Shown piece by piece: positions 58,899-64,000 of a DNA stretch of 64,000 nt (positions are counted from its first letter, which is position 1; each line of letters opens with the position of its first letter). The notes under the pieces are model-generated. The model was not told the DNA's origin and did no database searches. It worked only from the letters and a program-made list of their open reading frames with translations. The translations under genes were made by a program, and so were the position numbers. The DNA is from an uncultured Bacteroides sp. (GTDB lineage: Bacteria > Bacteroidota > Bacteroidia > Bacteroidales > Bacteroidaceae): the NCBI RefSeq assembly GCF_963677685.1, contig NZ_OY782186.1:2294001-2358000 (forward strand). The letters are read 5' to 3'.

Positions 58899-61019
58899 CT
58901 ACTTAAAACGCGAAGTATCCACCTTCATCCTCTTTTTCTCTTTATAATCACCTATTTTGTAACTAAAAGAGACACTGAAAGTACGAGTATTCTGCAAAAA
59001 ACGATTATTAATATTCTGATCGGCAAAATGAACATCAGGCGTGATTAGTGAAGTATTAAATAAATCTGCCCCTTTCACTGTAAATTGAGCACGTCCGTTA
59101 GGCGAAGTCCACTTTAATGCAGCATCCAGATTTCCCGAACGGCTAAGATCATAAATGCCCTGTATCGTTCCATTCTGATAAAAACCCGATAATGTAAATT
59201 TCAAATCAGGCTTCTTAGAAACCGTCAGCGTGTTATTCATCACCAACATAAAAGAATAAGCATGACGATTAAACGGAACATCCCAAAAATCATCATCCTT
59301 TTCGCGAGTATAGTTACCTATCAAAATAAATCGCGAGTTCAACCTATCTTTTATCTTAAATGGTATAACAGCCTGTAAACCTGCCTCTTGTCTAAAGTTA
59401 AAATTCATATATTTATTGATTTCCACCAGTTTTTCCGACGACTGATAAGGCACCTGCACAAAATAATCAGGTTGGTGATTAAAATACGCCGTAAGCACAT
59501 ATTTACTCTTCATTATATAAGTAAGGCTCGATTCATAAGAGCGTGAAGGCTTCAACAATGGATTACCGTGAATCTCAGTATAACTATTAGAATAAGCCAC
59601 CGTATTATTAGTCGACCAATAAGACGGATAGCTCTTGTCGGCCGTAAAAGCCAATTGCAGAATATGCCCTGCCGCAAGCGTATAATTCAGATTAAGCGTA
59701 GGAAAAACCGTCCATTCATTCCATACCTCCGTATGATAAAGTTCCGCAGCCAATGAAGCATCTACCGACAATTTATCACCAAAGCTTTTATTAAACCCGC
59801 CAAAGCCGTTAACAGTCTGTTCCCGATGCCTAGCATTCATTGAGTTATCAGGTAACAATGCTCCCGTTTCCGTATCATAATAATATTGAAAACTATGATC
59901 GGTAGCCGTTGTATAATTTGCACCATAATTCAATCCCCAGCCACTCTTCAGCTGAATATTTTGTTTAGCAAAAAACATCCATTTATTAATCCGTTGTTCA
60001 TCTTCATAACGCAAATCCTGCTTTTCTCCATCCATCGTACTATGAAGAACCTGATCTCCAGGTGCACGATAAGAAGTATATTCCGCCCCTGCCGATAAGC
60101 CAAAAGGAGCTTGATAATCAAGCTTCACGTTATGCAGTGCATCATCCGCATGGCTATCTACTGTAGAATTCACACTACCCGAAGAAGTGTTATCTCTGCT
60201 ATTATTATTAATCTGCGTATTATAAACTAAGCTCAAAGAATGATGCTTACCAATCATATAATCCATGCCCAAACGCACATTATGCTTATTCCCACTACTA
60301 CGACCATCAGATAGCAGATTAATTGGATACACCACACCATCCACGGTATGCAAAGCCTTCTTATCCATTCCATAATATTCCCTATTATGACTGTAAGAGT
60401 AAAGAAGATCGGCAGAGAATTTAGCAGAAGAATAAAGAAGGCTTGCACGCTCCGTGAGCGTTTCATATCGTTGTTGCGACCACGCCGTATAGAGTTCACC
60501 TTTTAACGAAGGAGCTTTCCCTGTGCCCGATTTCAACACCAAGTTAATCATAGGTCCCCGTACCTGATATTGCGCTGGAGCAGAATACATTACCTCCGCC
60601 TTTTCTATTCGCGATACCGGCATACTCTTAAGCAAAGCATTCAGCTGCTCCGCACTCATCGTACTCACCTTTCCGTTTATCACCACCGTAATACTCGAGC
60701 CTGCCAAAGTCAGCCCGCTTCCCATATCAACTACCCCCGGCAACTCCTTAATAGCCTCATAAGCATTATCTACCGGCAGGTTATTTACCAAGCGAGGCAA
60801 ATCATATACCAACTTCCCCTTTTCAGCTTTCACTATAGGGCGCTCTCCCTTAACCATCACCTCAGGCAGATTCATATACAAACTATCTAGAAACAGATAA
60901 GTAGAATCATTAGCCCGAATAGGTTTACCAACAGAAGCAGTAGAAGAAGAAGTTGTCTGGGCAAAAGATGCCGTCACTATTACACTAAAAGAAATTAGGA
61001 AAAGATACATTCGTTTCAT
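58899..61019 (-). CDS. TonB-receptor-like outer-membrane beta-barrel protein
   Basis: About 706 aa from the ATG at 61019 (MKRMYLFLISFS), with a signal peptide ending at SFAQ. An N-terminal plug (residues ~45-180: LPEVMVKGERPIVK, AYEAIKELPGV, VVINGKVSTMSAEQLNALL, SRIEKAEVMYSAP) is followed by a barrel of the OMP_b-brl_3 family used by many Bacteroidota. There is no carboxypeptidase-like domain and no clear TonB box. Substrate unknown. It is divergent from the two-component system that starts at 61174 and might be its target. Confidence 0.87.
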   Translation of the reverse strand: MKRMYLFLISFSVIVTASFAQTTSSSTASVGKPIRANDSTYLFLDSLYMNLPEVMVKGERPIVKAEKGKLVYDLPRLVNNLPVDNAYEAIKELPGVVDMGSGLTLAGSSITVVINGKVSTMSAEQLNALLKSMPVSRIEKAEVMYSAPAQYQVRGPMINLVLKSGTGKAPSLKGELYTAWSQQRYETLTERASLLYSSAKFSADLLYSYSHNREYYGMDKKALHTVDGVVYPINLLSDGRSSGNKHNVRLGMDYMIGKHHSLSLVYNTQINNNSRDNTSSGSVNSTVDSHADDALHNVKLDYQAPFGLSAGAEYTSYRAPGDQVLHSTMDGEKQDLRYEDEQRINKWMFFAKQNIQLKSGWGLNYGANYTTATDHSFQYYYDTETGALLPDNSMNARHREQTVNGFGGFNKSFGDKLSVDASLAAELYHTEVWNEWTVFPTLNLNYTLAAGHILQLAFTADKSYPSYWSTNNTVAYSNSYTEIHGNPLLKPSRSYESSLTYIMKSKYVLTAYFNHQPDYFVQVPYQSSEKLVEINKYMNFNFRQEAGLQAVIPFKIKDRLNSRFILIGNYTREKDDDFWDVPFNRHAYSFMLVMNNTLTVSKKPDLKFTLSGFYQNGTIQGIYDLSRSGNLDAALKWTSPNGRAQFTVKGADLFNTSLITPDVHFADQNINNRFLQNTRTFSVSFSYKIGDYKEKKRMKVDTSRFK

Positions 61020-61136
61020 ATCGTATTTTGTTTTATCACTGCAAAGGAAAAGATAAATATACTGATACTGGGTTATCAATCGCTTATCAAGTGTTATTTA
61101 GTCTTACCAAAAGCAGAAAAAAACATTCCCTTTCAT

Positions 61137-61144
61137 TACCTTTG
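61137..61144 (+). promoter_or_regulatory. -7 element of the two-component operon
   Basis: TACCTTTG, 30 bp before the kinase ATG at 61174. Fits TAnnTTTG. Confidence 0.55.
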
Positions 61145-61173
61145 TTCCTATACAGAAAACCTAACACAGAATC

Positions 61174-62664
61174 ATGAAACTTCCCTTTAAACATATCGCC
61201 ATACTAGTCATCCTTTCCCTTATAGGAATCTTTGCTTATCAGGCATATTGGCTTACCAACCTATACCACAATGCAAAATCACAAGCAGAAGCATCCATTA
61301 TGTCTGCCATAAGAAATGCCGATCACGTCGAGCTCTTCATGCGTGCAGACAGTATCAGCAATGCAAACGAAAAAAATAGAAGATTAAATATAGCCGCCAA
61401 TGCCACTGGAGAAATATCCTGCTCTACCTCTTTTGAAAAAGACACAAAGAAAGCCGTATCTCAAACCATAATCAAAAAGAAAATCCTGAAAGACTCCGCC
61501 CTATATGAATCAGAAAGAATCGTTCAATCAGACGGAAAGGTAAAAGACGGCATCAATGTGGGTTATGACTACTCTTCACTCGAAACCATGGCAAAGCAGA
61601 TGCAAATGGGACTGCACATGGTAGTAGACAATGAGATTGAACAAATAAACATCATCCGCTTTGATAGTATCTTACACAGCGATCTAATTAAATCAAACTT
61701 AGATATCAAACACTATACTAAGATTGTGAAACTCAAAGGAGATAGTATTATAGCTTCTTCTCTTCCCCTTTCTGTAGATACAACCCAGTTGGTATGCCAC
61801 GAGTTCATATACGATTTAACCAAAGAACATGCTTTCCAAGTCTACACAGAACCGACCAATAAAGCTATCCTGCAACAAATGGCAGGTATCCTCACCAGTT
61901 CGCTTATCATCCTGATTATTCTAGGAGTGGCATTCTGGTATCTCATCCGCACCATCTTGCGGCAGAAAACACTCGAAGAGATGAAAAGTGATTTCACCAA
62001 TAACATTACCCATGAGCTTAAAACACCACTAGCCGTAGCATACGCCGCCAATGATGCCTTGCTAAATTTTAACAAAGCCGGAGAAAAAGCAGAGCGCGAT
62101 AAATATCTCCGTATCTGTCAGGAGCAATTGCAGCGCCTAAGTCGCCTAGTAGAACAGATACTATCTATGAGCATGGAGCAACGAAAGACTTTCAAACTCC
62201 ATCTTGAAAAAGTATCCCTTCACACCTTAATCAAACCGCTAATAGAACAACATGAGATGAAAGCCGACAAGCCCATCCGGATCTCATGCAATAGTGCAGA
62301 AAACGATTGTGAAATAACAGTCGATAAAATACACTTCAGCAACATTATTAGCAACTTGCTGGACAATGCCGTGAAATATTCTACAGAAGAAGCAAACATT
62401 ACCCTAACATGCGTCACCTATAACGATCATATAGAAATCTCTGTTGCAGACCATGGCATAGGCATCTCCGCAGAAAGACAAAAACATATATTTGATAAAT
62501 TCTACCGAGTGCCAACAGGAAATCTGCACAATGTAAAAGGCTACGGATTGGGGCTCTATTACGTCAAAACCATGATCGAAAAACATGGTGGTACAGTTGA
62601 TGTAGAAAGTGAGCCGGGAAAAGGAAGCACTTTCAAGCTAACGCTAAAGACTGAAATGTCATAA
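61174..62664 (+). CDS. Sensor histidine kinase
   Basis: 496 aa. Two membrane helices (about residues 8-27 and 236-260) enclose a ~205-residue periplasmic sensor of unknown type. Kinase core: H-box FTNNITHELKTPLAVAYAAND (about 272-290), N-box NIISNLLDNAVKYS, G1 DHGIGIS, G2 GYGLGLYYV. Co-transcribed with the response regulator that starts 63 bp after it. Confidence 0.92.
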   Translation: MKLPFKHIAILVILSLIGIFAYQAYWLTNLYHNAKSQAEASIMSAIRNADHVELFMRADSISNANEKNRRLNIAANATGEISCSTSFEKDTKKAVSQTIIKKKILKDSALYESERIVQSDGKVKDGINVGYDYSSLETMAKQMQMGLHMVVDNEIEQINIIRFDSILHSDLIKSNLDIKHYTKIVKLKGDSIIASSLPLSVDTTQLVCHEFIYDLTKEHAFQVYTEPTNKAILQQMAGILTSSLIILIILGVAFWYLIRTILRQKTLEEMKSDFTNNITHELKTPLAVAYAANDALLNFNKAGEKAERDKYLRICQEQLQRLSRLVEQILSMSMEQRKTFKLHLEKVSLHTLIKPLIEQHEMKADKPIRISCNSAENDCEITVDKIHFSNIISNLLDNAVKYSTEEANITLTCVTYNDHIEISVADHGIGISAERQKHIFDKFYRVPTGNLHNVKGYGLGLYYVKTMIEKHGGTVDVESEPGKGSTFKLTLKTEMS

Positions 62665-62727
62665 TTAGCCCGGCCTGAAAACTCACACAATAAATAGCAG
62701 AGAAAGATATAGAAAAACAAGAAGAAT

Positions 62728-63423
62728 ATGAAGAGCGAAAAGATAAACGTATTATTGGTAGAAGACGAACAGACACTTGCCATGATTATAAAAGATACTC
62801 TCGAAGAGAAGAATTTTGTAATCCATACAGCATTCAATGGCGAAGAGGGGCTGAAAAGTTTCTTTGAATGCCGTCCAGATGTACTTGTGGCGGACGTGAT
62901 GATGCCTTTAATGGATGGCTTTGAGATGGTCCGTCGCATCAGACAATCAGACAAGAAAACGCCTGTGCTCTTCCTCACTGCCCGATCCGCCATCAACGAT
63001 GTAGTCGAAGGCTTTGAACTTGGGGCTAATGACTACCTCAAAAAACCATTTGGCATGCAAGAACTCATTGTCCGCATTAAAGCATTAGCAGGAAAAGGGT
63101 TCAATGATATAAACCCAGAAGAGACTTCCAAATTTGATATTGGCAACTACCTGTTCGATTCTACCACCCAAACCCTTACATTAGCAGGAACAAAAAAAGA
63201 ACTCTCACATCGTGAATCAGAAATATTAAAACGACTCTGCGAAAACAGAGATCAGGTAGTCAACAGTCAAACTCTCCTACTCGATCTTTGGGGAGACGAT
63301 AACTTCTTCAATTCCCGCAGTTTGCACGTATTCATGACAAAGCTGCGCCACAAACTCTCTAAAGACGAGCGAATACGCATTGTCAACGTTCGTGGCATTG
63401 GTTATAAAATGATAATAGACTAA
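62728..63423 (+). CDS. OmpR-family response regulator
   Basis: 231 aa. A receiver domain (residues ~5-120) with the acidic pair EDE, phospho-acceptor Asp in VLVADVMMPLMDGF (about 53), Thr in FLTARS and Lys in YLKKPF. A C-terminal winged helix (about 135-229) ends HVFMTKLRHKLSKDERIRIVNVRGIGYKM. Cognate partner of the upstream kinase. Confidence 0.95.
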   Translation: MKSEKINVLLVEDEQTLAMIIKDTLEEKNFVIHTAFNGEEGLKSFFECRPDVLVADVMMPLMDGFEMVRRIRQSDKKTPVLFLTARSAINDVVEGFELGANDYLKKPFGMQELIVRIKALAGKGFNDINPEETSKFDIGNYLFDSTTQTLTLAGTKKELSHRESEILKRLCENRDQVVNSQTLLLDLWGDDNFFNSRSLHVFMTKLRHKLSKDERIRIVNVRGIGYKMIID

Positions 63424-63424
63424 T

Positions 63425-63964
63425 ATGAAAAAAGGAATTTTATTTTTCGCCATATTGATGGTATCGATAACCACCATGGCACAATCAGAACAGCAGTCAG
63501 ATAGCCTTGTATTACATTCTCCAAAGGCTCAATCTTTTGGAAAGTATATGCTCGATGTAAACCTCTATTCCAAACCTGCTTTTCGCCTCCCTTCATACAT
63601 GGAGATGCTTAAAACAACACCAAGTATGGAGAATTTTCTTGAATCCCTCTATCGCTCTCCGCAATGGGTATTTACCAAAGCTGGTCCAAACGACCTTCCC
63701 ACTTTGCAGTACACATACGTAACGCCTTACTCCTCTTCTCATTCCATCATGCAAAACATCGGTATGGGAAGTATCAAGCTCAATAAAAATCTGAAATTGA
63801 ACCTGTACGGTCAATATACACCCGAAGGGCACAAAATAAAAGGGAACAACCTCCTCCCTTGGCAAAAGGATGATTTTATGGGAGGCATGGAGCTAAAAGT
63901 AAACAACAATTTCGGCATTCGTATTGAAGTGCAGCGCAAAGGGTACGATCCTTACAATTATTAA
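63425..63964 (+). CDS. Secreted protein of unknown function linked to the two-component system
   Basis: 179 aa, signal peptide (residues 1-19, TTMAQ). It begins 1 bp after the response regulator stop, so it is co-transcribed. The C-terminal half (SSSHSIMQNIGMGSIKLN, GQYTPEGHKI, MELKVNNNFGIRIEVQRK) alternates like short beta strands, so it might be a small outer-membrane or periplasmic protein. I cannot name the family with confidence. Full-length by its own stop codon. Confidence 0.75.
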   Translation: MKKGILFFAILMVSITTMAQSEQQSDSLVLHSPKAQSFGKYMLDVNLYSKPAFRLPSYMEMLKTTPSMENFLESLYRSPQWVFTKAGPNDLPTLQYTYVTPYSSSHSIMQNIGMGSIKLNKNLKLNLYGQYTPEGHKIKGNNLLPWQKDDFMGGMELKVNNNFGIRIEVQRKGYDPYNY

Positions 63965-64000
63965 TAGACAATAAGGCACATCATCATAATTTAGCTAGTA

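Overview
The window is chromosomal DNA from a Bacteroides-like member of the Bacteroidota. Support for this: many genes are preceded by the Bacteroides-type -7 promoter element TAnnTTTG rather than a TATAAT box; xylose genes sit under a Nudix-domain regulator; the superoxide dismutase reads like the Bacteroides enzyme; there is a small RRM RNA-binding protein and a TonB-receptor-like outer-membrane protein. The species cannot be fixed from sequence alone. The cell should be an anaerobe able to fix nitrogen.

Layout. 1-1.6 kb: what looks like the end of an integrated element, with a GHKL ATPase plus DUF4325/STAS-like gene pair, a decayed acetyltransferase and a 46-bp tRNA 3' half that resembles an attachment site. 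2.1-3.0 kb: an acetyltransferase and a YecH-like protein. 3.1-20.9 kb: a nitrogen-fixation and molybdate island. On the minus strand, reading from nifH, it runs nifH-nifI1-nifI2-nifD-nifK-nifE-nifN-nifB-[2Fe-2S] ferredoxin-nifV-modB-modC-NifX-like. Upstream of nifH and also on the minus strand are modE, an outer-membrane porin and modA. On the plus strand are nifA, a GNAT acetyltransferase and an unknown helical protein. 21.0-24.6 kb: three late cobalamin genes (cbiP, cobD, cbiB). 25-27.6 kb: a zinc/cadmium-type P-type ATPase with a Fur-family regulator. 27.6-35.7 kb: an RRM protein, AhpC, the xylose operon xylR-xylB-xylA-xylE, and fabD. 35.7-43.7 kb: UDP-xylose pathway genes, an HNH protein, a UvrD-type helicase, SodB and an unusual sensor kinase. 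43.8-47.6 kb: a TPP riboswitch and a thiamin operon that has lost its centre by deletion. 47.8-64 kb: galE, map, a decayed patch, rmuC, nhaA, lepA, a small winged-helix protein, mscS, fhs, an outer-membrane receptor-like protein, and a two-component system.

How it fits together. NifA, a sigma-54 activator with a GAF domain and an intact GAFTGA loop, should switch on the nif operon. NifI1/NifI2 would then control enzyme activity after translation, as in anaerobic diazotrophs. Molybdenum supply is split. ModA and a porin are encoded on one side of nifH and ModB/ModC lie at the far end of the nif operon. Each half has an upstream inverted repeat of the same architecture (CGTTAT-N11-ATAACG, or one mismatch from it) that resembles ModE half-sites, so both halves could answer to the short ModE encoded beside the porin.

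Most notable signals: three 14-bp palindromes at an exact 23-bp pitch between nifK and nifE; the paired ModE-like operators; a thiC-thiF deletion scar behind an intact riboswitch; the element end with its ATPase/STAS pair; and two uncharacterised genes linked to nifA. Several intergenic patches hold remnants of lost genes (acetyltransferase, chloramphenicol acetyltransferase, RND pump, LytTR regulator).
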